A DNA stretch of 12,509 nucleotides from JBEGQX01 sp041180805 (GTDB taxonomy: Bacteria; Planctomycetota; Planctomycetia; Gemmatales; Gemmataceae). Shown piece by piece: positions 1-7,330 of the stretch. The notes under the pieces are model-generated. The model made no database searches. It had not been told where the DNA came from and was given only the letters and a program-made list of their open reading frames with translations. How positions within the stretch are numbered: position 1 is the first letter of the stretch; the number at the start of each line of letters is the position of its first letter. The stretch lies in NCBI GenBank assembly GCA_041180805.1, contig JBEGQX010000339.1:1-12509 (forward strand). The letters are read 5' to 3'. The translations under genes were made by a program, and so were the position numbers.

Positions 1-441
1 GGTTCGATACATGGGAACGTTTCTTTTTTCCTGTTCATGGCGGACAGGGATGCCTGACGCTTGCAGGGCGGCATCAAAAGTGAAAGAGCAGCCAATCAGA
101 AAAGAGACCAGGTCTTTTCGCCAGAAATTGGTAATTTTTTCCACCTCCTGGTCAAGGATACCGTCACGAAAAATTCGGTATCTGGGAAGGTCTGTTTGAA
201 TATCCGCTGTTGTGGAAGTAGCCAAAGTTCTTGAAGATCCCTCGTCAAGTACTTCCAAAAGGGGGCATGGTTTTGGATTTCGTTGGCAGAATAAAAGGAA
301 ATCGTAGGCGAAATCTACGGGCAGAATAACCAGGTTGGCCTGCACATAGCCCGGGGCAAGACCCGCAGTGGGCGAGTTCCATTTGCCTGTTCTGCACCAT
401 TCGCGAACCTGTTGGCCTGTCGCTGGAAGTGAGGAACTCAT
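1..441 (-). CDS. DUF1445 / YcsI-UPF0317 family protein, D-glutamate cyclase N-terminal type (3' end outside window)
   Basis: The minus frame from the ATG at 441 stays open to the window edge and gives the first 147 residues of a family usually about 260 long. Family landmarks seen are GYVQANLVILP (31-41), CQRNPKPCPLLEV (52-64), DLPRYRI (84-90), FLIGCSF (114-120) and NVPMYRT (141-147). The family is annotated as a putative hydro-lyase. Its homologue forms one half of vertebrate mitochondrial D-glutamate cyclase (DGLUCY), which converts D-glutamate to 5-oxo-D-proline. The start codon overlaps the stop of the upstream DUF4392 gene (ATGA, 438-441), so the two are probably translationally coupled. 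No signal peptide is visible, so the protein is probably cytoplasmic. Family membership is very secure; the reaction is inferred from the partner gene and the vertebrate fusion. Confidence 0.93.
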   Translation of the reverse strand, partial: MSSSLPATGQQVREWCRTGKWNSPTAGLAPGYVQANLVILPVDFAYDFLLFCQRNPKPCPLLEVLDEGSSRTLATSTTADIQTDLPRYRIFRDGILDQEVEKITNFWRKDLVSFLIGCSFTFDAALQASGIPVRHEQEKRNVPMYRT

Positions 442-1430
442 ACTGCCTCCAATATTTGGCCGATGGTACGAATTACGTTCGCATGGACTTTCCAATCCAA
501 CCCATCCACACTGTTGTCGGGTATTCCTTTTCTTCCATCAACAAGTTTTCCCTCGCGAACCATGGTATCAATAAGTTTTTCTTCCGCATGCATGTTAAGT
601 ATTTGGGACAGATTTTTGTGTTTTGTATGAACTGCAAGTGCGCCCAAGGCATAGGCTCCCCAATTGCTTACCCCTGCAACAATAAGATGGTTTGTTTTGG
701 TTGAACATGCGATGCGTGATCCATGGTTGATATTATCCGCAATAACCTGCCAAGGGATGTTTCCCATTCCTATTTCATTTCCACCATCGCCAATACCAAT
801 GGTGGTAAGCTTATGCTTTTTTGTGAAAATCGGATCGAACAATTTATGCACAGGTGCATTAATGGCGGTTATATTCCTGCAACTCATGGTAAGGGTTTGA
901 CCACGTTCATTTGGTTCGGTTTGTTCAATATAAGCAATCTTTTCAATGGGTTGAATGGTGTCCAGGTTGTGGGAGGGACCGCATTTTTCGATGGCTATCA
1001 GATGGCTGATAGTCCCGACTAGTTTTTCAGCCTTTTCAAGAATTTTTTCAGCGTAATTGGGATCATCTGGAACTGGCGATTCCATCACCGCAACTTTTGA
1101 TTGTATCCCCAGGTGACTAAGGCCCGCTTGCAGGCATGCCAAGCCATTGGCTTCAGTAACAAGAAGGGGGCGGTATCCCAATTCAATAAGCGAATGTGCC
1201 AAAAATAAGGCACCCGGGGGACCATCGGTTTCCGGGGCTGGAGGTGTGGCATTAGGTATGGTGAAACCTGTGAAAATTATCACCCCGGCTTTGAATCCAT
1301 CGGTTAGCTCATGAACAGCGCCTTCCAGGCCGCCTTTGCTACAGGTGATAAGGTTGTTGGTTTTTCTGGCTAGGCCTCTGTCGCCAGCATCCTGCTGGAT
1401 GAGTTGTTCCACTTTTTGAAGCGGAGTCAT
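438..1430 (-). CDS. DUF4392 protein, D-glutamate cyclase C-terminal type
   Basis: A complete 330-residue protein. The clearest signature is the glycine-rich GIGDGGNEIGMG at 212-223, with HLIAIEKCGPS (143-153) before it and VSNWGAYAL (254-262) after it; all match the DUF4392 pattern. In vertebrates this domain is fused with a DUF1445 domain in D-glutamate cyclase, which cyclises D-glutamate to 5-oxo-D-proline. Here the DUF1445 protein is the next gene, overlapping by 4 nt. The ATG lies 2 nt after the rluA-like stop codon, with an AAAAGG-type ribosome site inside the end of that gene, so all three genes are probably one transcript. It appears soluble, with no signal peptide or membrane segment. 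In a bacterium, D-glutamate links to peptidoglycan precursor supply, so removal or salvage of free D-glutamate is the likely role (inference). Confidence 0.92.
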   Translation of the reverse strand: MTPLQKVEQLIQQDAGDRGLARKTNNLITCSKGGLEGAVHELTDGFKAGVIIFTGFTIPNATPPAPETDGPPGALFLAHSLIELGYRPLLVTEANGLACLQAGLSHLGIQSKVAVMESPVPDDPNYAEKILEKAEKLVGTISHLIAIEKCGPSHNLDTIQPIEKIAYIEQTEPNERGQTLTMSCRNITAINAPVHKLFDPIFTKKHKLTTIGIGDGGNEIGMGNIPWQVIADNINHGSRIACSTKTNHLIVAGVSNWGAYALGALAVHTKHKNLSQILNMHAEEKLIDTMVREGKLVDGRKGIPDNSVDGLDWKVHANVIRTIGQILEAV

Positions 1431-1432
1431 AT

Positions 1433-2119
1433 TTAACGCCTTTTCAGAAGATCGCGGAATTCCTCGAACCAGTACGAGGGAATATCCACTTCCAGGTGAA
1501 CATCCTTTTTGGAGATCGGGTGCTGGAAAATCAGGGAGTGTGCGTGCAGGGCGATTCCATGATTAAAAGTTTCATTGGATCCGTACTTTTTATCACCCAC
1601 CACAGGCCAACAGCGGTGACCAAGCTGAATGCGTAGCTGGTGTTTCCTGCCCGTGGTTGGGAAAAGTGTCAACATGGAGTGAGTATTATCCGTGACAATA
1701 GTTTTGTATTCCGTTTCTGCTGGTTTTGCGCCTTCCGTGTGAACCTGTACCACCCGGGTCATACGGTGAGTGTCCTCCGATAGCAGCGAATCATGAAATA
1801 CGCCCTCAGGAGGCCTGGGTTTGCCTTCCACAATCGCTGTATAGCCTTTCTTAACTGTGTGAAGGCGAAACTGTTCCGATAGTCTGCTTGCGGCCTTGCT
1901 GGTTTTTGCGAATAGAACGATCCCGCTAACCGGTTGATCCAAACGATGCACCAACCCAAGGTAAACATTGCCAGGCTTTTGGTAGGTTACCCGAATGTAT
2001 TCCTTGGCATAATCAAAAAGGGAATCACCAGGTATGGTACCGTGAGCGGTAGGCAATTCCGCGGGTTTGGCTAAAGCCAGCAAGTGGTTGTCTTCCAGTA
2101 GGATTTTTAATTTGTGCAT
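1433..2119 (-). CDS. RluA-family RNA pseudouridine synthase
   Basis: A 228-residue protein that isomerises specific uridines in rRNA or tRNA to pseudouridine. It starts directly in the catalytic domain (ILLEDNHLLALAKPAELPT, 6-24). The family motif HRLDQPVSG is at 58-66 with catalytic Asp61, and TGRKHQLRIQL (156-166) is the conserved segment towards the C-terminus. There is no S4 RNA-binding domain, as in the short RluA/TruC-like members. I chose the ATG at 2119: the same frame is open up to 2395, but those 92 extra residues have no family similarity and run antisense into the divergent protease gene. It heads the minus-strand unit with the D-glutamate cyclase genes, 2 nt apart. The exact target uridine cannot be read from the sequence. 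Confidence 0.92.
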   Translation of the reverse strand: MHKLKILLEDNHLLALAKPAELPTAHGTIPGDSLFDYAKEYIRVTYQKPGNVYLGLVHRLDQPVSGIVLFAKTSKAASRLSEQFRLHTVKKGYTAIVEGKPRPPEGVFHDSLLSEDTHRMTRVVQVHTEGAKPAETEYKTIVTDNTHSMLTLFPTTGRKHQLRIQLGHRCWPVVGDKKYGSNETFNHGIALHAHSLIFQHPISKKDVHLEVDIPSYWFEEFRDLLKRR

Positions 2120-2163
2120 GAAATTCTCGAGACAATCGTGGATAAAGGAAGCTAGCTGGCCAC

Positions 2164-2191
2164 TTGCTAATTCTCCGTAAAGATATTTTAT
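2164..2191 (+). promoter_or_regulatory. Candidate sigma70-type promoter for the PDZ-M6 protease
   Basis: TTGCTA (2164-2169) and TTTTAT (2186-2191) are 16 nt apart, each matching 4 of 6 consensus bases. They lie in the 121-nt divergent gap between the pseudouridine synthase and protease genes. A start site near 2198 would leave a leader of about 40 nt before the preferred ATG at 2241 and would exclude the upstream ATG at 2190. The match is modest and could be chance. Confidence 0.25.
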
Positions 2192-2240
2192 GAATACCCG
2201 TGAAGAAAACCGAATGGCTTTTGCTACAAAGGCAGCGATC

Positions 2241-4058
2241 ATGTTCAAAAGTTTTATGATTTGGGGATCCAGTATTGTCTTTTTGGCTGGTGCCTTTCTT
2301 GTAGGCGCCGAAGAACGCAATCTTGCAGAATACCGCCCATTAAGCAAAGCCATTCGCATGGAGAAGACTACCCTCGAGGGAGCTTCACAGAACAAGGCTG
2401 GAAAACTTGGGTTGAGGTTAAGCTGGAAGCCCGGTGTGGGGGCTGTTGTTGTGGAAGTGCTGTCAGATTCTCCGTCCGCAAAGGCGGGAATTCAATCCGG
2501 GGATGTTGTGGAATTGGTGCGGGGCAAAAAAATTCAGGATGAAGAAACCATGCGTTTGATTCACACCATGGTTTATGCCACGGAAAAAACAGAAATTCAA
2601 CTTCGCAGGTCAGGTGTCGAAAAGATGGTTGAGTTGATTCCCATGCCCTGGAGCAGGCCTTTGGCCAATACCCCCCGGGCGCGCATGGGGATCAGCCTTC
2701 AAAAGGTTAAAGACAAGGATGCTGTGGAAGTGAAATCTGTCACGCCTAACGGTCCGGGGGAAAAAGCCGGTGTGAAGGTTGGGGATATTCTTTCCAGCAT
2801 CAATGGCAAAAAAATCCGCACTGAACCCATCGTAACAGTTCCAACCGAGGGTAAAAAAGCTGGCGATGACCTGATGCTTTTGGTGGAAAGGCAGGGCAAG
2901 CAGATTCGTTTGAAACTAAAGTTGGAATCAGACCAGGTTGAAGATACTTCCTTAAGCTGGAATGACAGGGACCGCAAACTCTTTCGTAAGCCGGTTTACA
3001 AACTTGCGGTGTTACTGGTGGAATTTCCCGATCAAAAAATGAACGACAAGATCAAGCCCTCGGATTGGGAAAAACAGTTGTTCAGTTCCAATGAATACAA
3101 CACGGAAAATGCCACCGGACAGAAAGTCTATGGCAGTATGAATGATTACTACCATGAAATTTCCTATGGCCAGCTTAAAATTGCGGGCAAAGCGTATGCA
3201 CCGGTTGCGTTATCCAAAAAACGAATCGAGTATTCCACAGCCTCCCCAAGAAACCAAATCATGGAACAGACATTGGATAAATTCTTTGAGAGGGAAGGTG
3301 CCAATGCCCTGGATGGTTATGATGGTGTGTTTTTTATGTATGCGGGTTCACGCGCGCCTGTGGTCCGCGGGAATGTTCTTTGGCCGCATCGTGGCAATAT
3401 GTCTTACAAAGGGAAGCGTTATTCGTATTTTATCTGCCCCGAAGGCGGCGAAAAAATGTTTCCGATTAGCGTGATGGCACATGAGTTTGGTCATTTGCTT
3501 GGTCTTCCAGACCTTTATGCCCGCCCCGAGGTGCCAGACATGGAAGGTCTTGGAATGTGGTGCACCATGGCGAACGGTGCGGGCCTTGATGGAAGGCCGG
3601 TCCATTTCAGTGCCTGGTGTAAGGAACAGATGGGATGGATTAAACCCGTTATCGTCGATCCAAGAGTTCGTCAAAAGCTTATTCTATCCCCGGTCGAAAC
3701 AGCTTCAGGTGAATTTTTAAAGATACCCGTTCGGCCCGATGGCAATGAGTATTTCCTCCTCGAAAACCGTATGCGAAAAGGCTACGACAAAATGTTGCAG
3801 GCTGAAGGTCTTTTCATATGGCGGGTGGTGGATGGCAAACCAAGCTTGGAGGAATCCCATGGCATACCCGGTCAGGCTGGTCCCGGAAGATATCCAGATC
3901 AGGTTCCTTACCCCAGCAGGTCGAACAGGGATTTTACGCCGCTTACGGTTCCCTCAAGTTCGCCGGTGAAGCAGGGTGGGTGGCCTCTGCATATCACGCA
4001 AATCGAGCGCCTGCCTGATGGAAGAATACTTCTGCAGATTGGTTATGAATATTATTGA
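2241..4058 (+). CDS. Secreted PDZ-PDZ-M6 family zinc metalloprotease
   Basis: About 605 residues from the ATG at 2241. That start is preferred because AAAGG lies about 8 nt upstream and the protein then opens with a clean signal peptide (MFKSFMIWG, a hydrophobic run, cleavage probably after VGA). In-frame ATGs at 2190 and 2214 would put a polar stretch in front of it. Two PDZ-like domains follow, roughly residues 55-130 and 148-228, each with the carboxylate-loop pattern AKAG/EKAG, then SGD/VGD and a GKKI strand. The catalytic domain shows MNDYYHEISYGQL (300-312), the zinc site HEFGHLLGLPD (414-424; HExxHxxGxxD with Glu415 as base) and GLGMWCTMANG as a probable Met-turn, as in immune-inhibitor-A-like M6 peptidases. 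It should degrade proteins outside the cytoplasm; the substrate is unknown. Its 3' end overlaps the convergent methyltransferase gene by 7 nt. Confidence 0.9.
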   Translation: MFKSFMIWGSSIVFLAGAFLVGAEERNLAEYRPLSKAIRMEKTTLEGASQNKAGKLGLRLSWKPGVGAVVVEVLSDSPSAKAGIQSGDVVELVRGKKIQDEETMRLIHTMVYATEKTEIQLRRSGVEKMVELIPMPWSRPLANTPRARMGISLQKVKDKDAVEVKSVTPNGPGEKAGVKVGDILSSINGKKIRTEPIVTVPTEGKKAGDDLMLLVERQGKQIRLKLKLESDQVEDTSLSWNDRDRKLFRKPVYKLAVLLVEFPDQKMNDKIKPSDWEKQLFSSNEYNTENATGQKVYGSMNDYYHEISYGQLKIAGKAYAPVALSKKRIEYSTASPRNQIMEQTLDKFFEREGANALDGYDGVFFMYAGSRAPVVRGNVLWPHRGNMSYKGKRYSYFICPEGGEKMFPISVMAHEFGHLLGLPDLYARPEVPDMEGLGMWCTMANGAGLDGRPVHFSAWCKEQMGWIKPVIVDPRVRQKLILSPVETASGEFLKIPVRPDGNEYFLLENRMRKGYDKMLQAEGLFIWRVVDGKPSLEESHGIPGQAGPGRYPDQVPYPSRSNRDFTPLTVPSSSPVKQGGWPLHITQIERLPDGRILLQIGYEYY

Positions 4059-5131
4059 TTTGCTTCCATATCCTGACGGGCAGCGGGTCCACGGTGCATA
4101 AGTACGGTGTAGCCACGAAGTTCCGCGCCTTCCACATCAAATCCCAAATCGGACATTAGCTGTACCATTTCATTGGGCTGCTTGGTTACCATAAAAAAGC
4201 TTCCATCGGGTTTGATTAACTCCCTGGATTTCTCAATGAAATACTGTCCGATGCTGTGGTTGGCAAAATAAGGCGGATTGGCAATGGCCACATCAAAAGA
4301 TCTTGGTGCAAGGCCCTTGCCAGTTGCGCTGGCAATGACTTCGAAATTTGTGACGCCATTGGCTTCCGCATTTAACTTTGCCAGTTGAATGGCTCGAACA
4401 TTGCTGTCCATGAAAGTGATTTTGCCATTCGGGCCTGCTTTTTGCCAAGCAAACACGCCATTGGTTCCACACCCGCAACCAATATCAAGAACATGTTCGC
4501 CGGGGCGAATGCTCATGGCTTCGCATAGGGCTCTGCCCCCTTCGTCAAACTGGCCGTAGGAAAATGTACCAGGTCGGCTAAGGAACCTTAAAGATTCACT
4601 TTTGTTTACCCTGCATTGGAAGGTGATTTCATGTCTTCTTCGGGGCCTGTCTTTTGTTCGCTGACACCAGAAAAAGCTACCATCTTTATGGTAATGGGCA
4701 TGAACCTTATCGTAGATTTTTTTGAGTAAATCTGGGAACAAGCTATCGTGGGGATGTGCCGACCATACTAGAAACTGGCCTGATGGATTTAAGATGTGAA
4801 ATCCCTGTTCCAGCATATCGATCTTAAGTTCCCGCTCCCCATTGCGCGCCGGAAGGTAAATGGCGGTGGAAAAGTTGGGGCCCAAATCCCAAAGGTCCGC
4901 CTCAACCCGAACCGTGGCTTCAATATTTTCAGCAGTCAGCATTTCCTGAAGTTTTTCCGCCTGGTGCAGATCCATTTGAAAACATACTGCCCCATTGACT
5001 GGAAGGGCTTTTAGAAGATGGACCACCTCGGCTGGTGAGCCAAGAATGACTGCAAACGGGGTTCTTACCCGGCCAGACAATGCCTCCGGAACGACAGATT
5101 TAGCGATTGAGTAAGTTGGTTTTATTTTCAT
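4052..5131 (-). CDS. RsmC/RlmG-like class I SAM-dependent RNA methyltransferase
   Basis: 359 residues in two parts. The N-terminal half (about 1-165) is poorly conserved and resembles the degenerate methyltransferase-like half of RsmC/RlmG. The C-terminal half carries the active domain: PGTFSYGQFDEGGR (187-200, the RsmC-like lead-in), SAM motif I VLDIGCGCGTNG (214-225), acidic Asp242 after strand 2, and NPPY (285-288), the signature of N2-guanine and N6-adenine methyltransferases. RsmC methylates G1207 of 16S rRNA and RlmG methylates G1835 of 23S rRNA; the sequence does not decide between these or a further target. It starts 8 nt after the stop of the aldose epimerase gene, so they are probably co-transcribed. 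Its TAA stop lies inside the end of the convergent protease gene. Confidence 0.85.
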   Translation of the reverse strand: MKIKPTYSIAKSVVPEALSGRVRTPFAVILGSPAEVVHLLKALPVNGAVCFQMDLHQAEKLQEMLTAENIEATVRVEADLWDLGPNFSTAIYLPARNGERELKIDMLEQGFHILNPSGQFLVWSAHPHDSLFPDLLKKIYDKVHAHYHKDGSFFWCQRTKDRPRRRHEITFQCRVNKSESLRFLSRPGTFSYGQFDEGGRALCEAMSIRPGEHVLDIGCGCGTNGVFAWQKAGPNGKITFMDSNVRAIQLAKLNAEANGVTNFEVIASATGKGLAPRSFDVAIANPPYFANHSIGQYFIEKSRELIKPDGSFFMVTKQPNEMVQLMSDLGFDVEGAELRGYTVLMHRGPAARQDMEANQ

Positions 5132-5139
5132 GGAAGTTT

Positions 5140-6165
5140 TCAGGCCTTGGGGTTTTCAACAATTCGAAGTTCCACCTGGGAAAAGTGCACCGCACCCGGT
5201 GGTAATACAATCAGGCCGGCATCAACGCCTTTCTGTTGTAGGTTAATTGCGTCCGTCATACAGGTATAGGGTTCTATGCAGACTGTGTTTCGGGAACCTG
5301 GGGTAAAAACCACCATTTCTCTCCAGCAACCATCCGCATTCAAAGTCATGGCGTGGCCAGTGCTTCCCTGTACTCTTCCACGTTCCATCAACCCACTGGC
5401 ATCCGCATGGAAAGCAGGCAAATCGGTTAACACATCGTCCACGGAAAATCCTCGCAACTTGCGAAGAGTATTCAGGTTTCGTTGCGCATCCATTGGATGC
5501 TTTCTGCCATCCGGCAGGCATTCATCCAAATGCCAGAAAGAATTGGCTGCACAGGAAAGGGCGCAATCTTCCGCATCGAATCCCTTAATAAATGGAAGCT
5601 TGAAATAAGGATGGTAACCCAATCCAAAAGGCAAGGGCTTTGAATCTGGGTTGGTCACCTCGGCTTCAAGTGCCAGAGCGCGGCTGCGGAGTCGGTAGGT
5701 TAGTCGCAGTATGCAATCGGCCGGCCAGCAAGGAAGTAAGTTCGGGGCATCCTTCGAGAGTTGGAATTCACCGGTCACAAAGGCGCTGTTGGCATCGAAA
5801 CCTTGGTTTACAACGCGGAAGGCAGACCTTACCGCGAAGCCATGAATGTGATTCTGCTGGATATGATCATTCAGAGGCAACTGATAATCTTTGCCATTCC
5901 AATGGAATTTGCCAGCACGCACGCGATTGGGGATGGGGAAGAGAATGGGAATTCCGCTTCTAGTGGGTTTGCCATCAGGAAAAAGGTCGGAATCCTGATG
6001 GAGAATATCCAGGGAACCCTCGGAAGAGGCGACTTGCCAGGAGAAACAATTGAATCCCAATGCGGGAAAAATAGTAGCCTTGGAATCATTCGGCGCAACC
6101 AGGTCTACCATCGTGCCATCTTTGCCAGTAACTTGCGGATTTTTCCAGACTTTGACAGAGAACAT
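5140..6165 (-). CDS. Aldose 1-epimerase family protein (GalM-like)
   Basis: 341 residues of the galactose-mutarotase fold, which interconverts alpha and beta anomers of free hexoses. Visible landmarks are GIPILFPIPNRV (71-82), NHIHGFA (105-111, with the substrate-binding His), GLGYHPYF (181-188, second His, probably His185) and the catalytic glutamate in CIEPYT (Glu298). Length and motif spacing are normal for the family. There is no signal peptide, so it is probably cytoplasmic. It is preceded by an unusually strong ribosome site (6172-6179), so the start is secure. It shares a minus-strand unit with the methyltransferase downstream and is divergent from the LDH2 gene. A glucose-6-phosphate 1-epimerase or other sugar specificity cannot be excluded. 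Confidence 0.88.
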   Translation of the reverse strand: MFSVKVWKNPQVTGKDGTMVDLVAPNDSKATIFPALGFNCFSWQVASSEGSLDILHQDSDLFPDGKPTRSGIPILFPIPNRVRAGKFHWNGKDYQLPLNDHIQQNHIHGFAVRSAFRVVNQGFDANSAFVTGEFQLSKDAPNLLPCWPADCILRLTYRLRSRALALEAEVTNPDSKPLPFGLGYHPYFKLPFIKGFDAEDCALSCAANSFWHLDECLPDGRKHPMDAQRNLNTLRKLRGFSVDDVLTDLPAFHADASGLMERGRVQGSTGHAMTLNADGCWREMVVFTPGSRNTVCIEPYTCMTDAINLQQKGVDAGLIVLPPGAVHFSQVELRIVENPKA

Positions 6166-6171
6166 CCCCAG

Positions 6172-6179
6172 ACCTCCTC
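6172..6179 (-). promoter_or_regulatory. Strong ribosome binding site for the aldose epimerase
   Basis: Read on the minus strand this is GAGGAGGT, 6 nt before the ATG at 6163-6165. It is the best Shine-Dalgarno match in the window; most other genes here have only AAGG or GGAA-type sites. It fixes the start codon. Confidence 0.75.
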
Positions 6180-6255
6180 GAATCGTTGCTATGTTTATGG
6201 TAGAACCTTGGAAGCTTAATGCATTGGGAAAGGTGAAAAAACAGGGAACAAAGCC

Positions 6256-7308
6256 ATGAACAAGAGGGATTGGAAAAGTCTTGAGGATTTTGCCAGCAGT
6301 CTTTTTGAGGCGGCAGGTGTTAATGCAACCGATTCAAGGCGGGTCGCGTGCAGCTTGGTAGAGGCAAACCTCTGCGGGCATGACTCTCATGGTGTCATCC
6401 GGGTTATCCAATACATCAAAGCCATCGAAGCTGGTATTTTGGTTCCAAATGTGCCCTTGAAAATTATCTCCGAAACTCCGGCTGTCATTTGTGCAGATGC
6501 AGGCTGGAATCTTGGTCAGGTCCAGGCTTACGGGCTCCTTGAAAAAATCGTTCCCAAGGCAAAGGCGATAGGTCTGGGATCAGGAACCTTGAAAAACTGC
6601 GGCCATATTGGAAGGCTTGGTGAATACGCTGAAGCCATGGCAAGGCACAACATGGTGTTTATTGCCACGGTGAACAATCATGGCTTTGGAAGGGCCGTTG
6701 CTCCACCGGGCGGAAAAGCTGGACGAATTTCGACAAACCCGGTTTGTATTTCCTCACCTACTGCGGAAGATCCTGTGGTTTTGGATATGGGAACCAGCGT
6801 GGTGGCGGAAGGGAAAGTACGAATTTTTTATAACAAGAAAGAGGCTGTGCCAGAAGGATGGTTGCTGGATGCCGAGGGGAAGCCAACCACCGACCCTAAT
6901 GTTCTTTATCACGACCCCAAAGGTACGCTTCTTCCACTTGGGGGCAGTCAGGCTTACAAGGGCTTTGGTTTGGGAATGTTGATGGATATGCTGGCTGGTG
7001 GTCTTAGTGGAGCCCCTTGCAGTACACCGGGGATGGAAAGTCGAAGTGCCAACGCGGTGTTCTTTCTACTCATCAATCCTGACATGTTTTCGGGGTCTGC
7101 TCACTTTCTATCTGAAACTACCAAGCTTGCAAAAAATGTGAGAGAATGCCCAAAGGTGGATTCGTTTCATGGTGCCATCACCCTGCCAGGGGAATTGGAA
7201 ATCAGGCAAAAAGAAAAGCGCAGGGTGGAAGGCATAAACATAGATGCTGGAACCACAAAGCAATTGGAAGAACTTGCACACAAACTGAAAGTTTCGCTTC
7301 CTTGGTAA
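6256..7308 (+). CDS. LDH2-family NAD(P)-dependent malate/L-lactate-type dehydrogenase
   Basis: A complete 350-residue member of the malate/L-lactate dehydrogenase (LDH2, YlbC/ComC/MDH) family, which oxidises 2-hydroxy acids or reduces 2-keto acids or cyclic imines with NAD(P). Seen are GHDSHGV (41-47, active-site His), NCGHIGRLGEYA (114-125), STNPVCIS (159-166), DMGTSVVAEGK (177-187), YKGFGLGMLMD (234-244), and LPGE (310-313) followed by RRVEGI near the C-terminus. All core motifs and the length are intact. Members act on malate, lactate, sulfolactate, ureidoglycolate, 2,3-diketogulonate or delta1-piperideine-2-carboxylate, so the substrate is open. The gene diverges from the aldose epimerase, with 90 nt between the start codons, and is followed after 22 nt by the DUF1559 gene, probably on the same transcript. 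Confidence 0.9.
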   Translation: MNKRDWKSLEDFASSLFEAAGVNATDSRRVACSLVEANLCGHDSHGVIRVIQYIKAIEAGILVPNVPLKIISETPAVICADAGWNLGQVQAYGLLEKIVPKAKAIGLGSGTLKNCGHIGRLGEYAEAMARHNMVFIATVNNHGFGRAVAPPGGKAGRISTNPVCISSPTAEDPVVLDMGTSVVAEGKVRIFYNKKEAVPEGWLLDAEGKPTTDPNVLYHDPKGTLLPLGGSQAYKGFGLGMLMDMLAGGLSGAPCSTPGMESRSANAVFFLLINPDMFSGSAHFLSETTKLAKNVRECPKVDSFHGAITLPGELEIRQKEKRRVEGINIDAGTTKQLEELAHKLKVSLPW

Positions 7309-7330
7309 AGAACCCTGAAGGGGTAAGATA

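Noticed and set aside
368..1022. Plus-strand frames within the first kilobase
   Set aside because: They are shadows of the DUF1445 and DUF4392 genes, which show clear family motifs on the minus strand.
2190..2240. Longer starts (2190 or 2214) for the M6 protease
   Set aside because: They would place 17 or 9 polar residues before a normal signal peptide, and 2241 has the better-spaced AAAGG site. They are not fully excluded.
2120..2395. N-terminal extension of the pseudouridine synthase frame by 92 residues
   Set aside because: The extra residues show no family similarity, run antisense into the start of the protease gene and would cross the divergent promoter region; the ATG at 2119 opens exactly at the catalytic domain.
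5761..6219. 152-residue plus-strand frame opposite the aldose epimerase
   Set aside because: It is antisense to a gene with intact catalytic motifs and shows no recognisable domain.
7309..7330. ACCC-TGAA-GGGGT as a terminator after the LDH2 gene
   Set aside because: The stem is only four to five pairs with no T-run after it, and the G-rich arm is better explained as the ribosome site of the DUF1559 gene.
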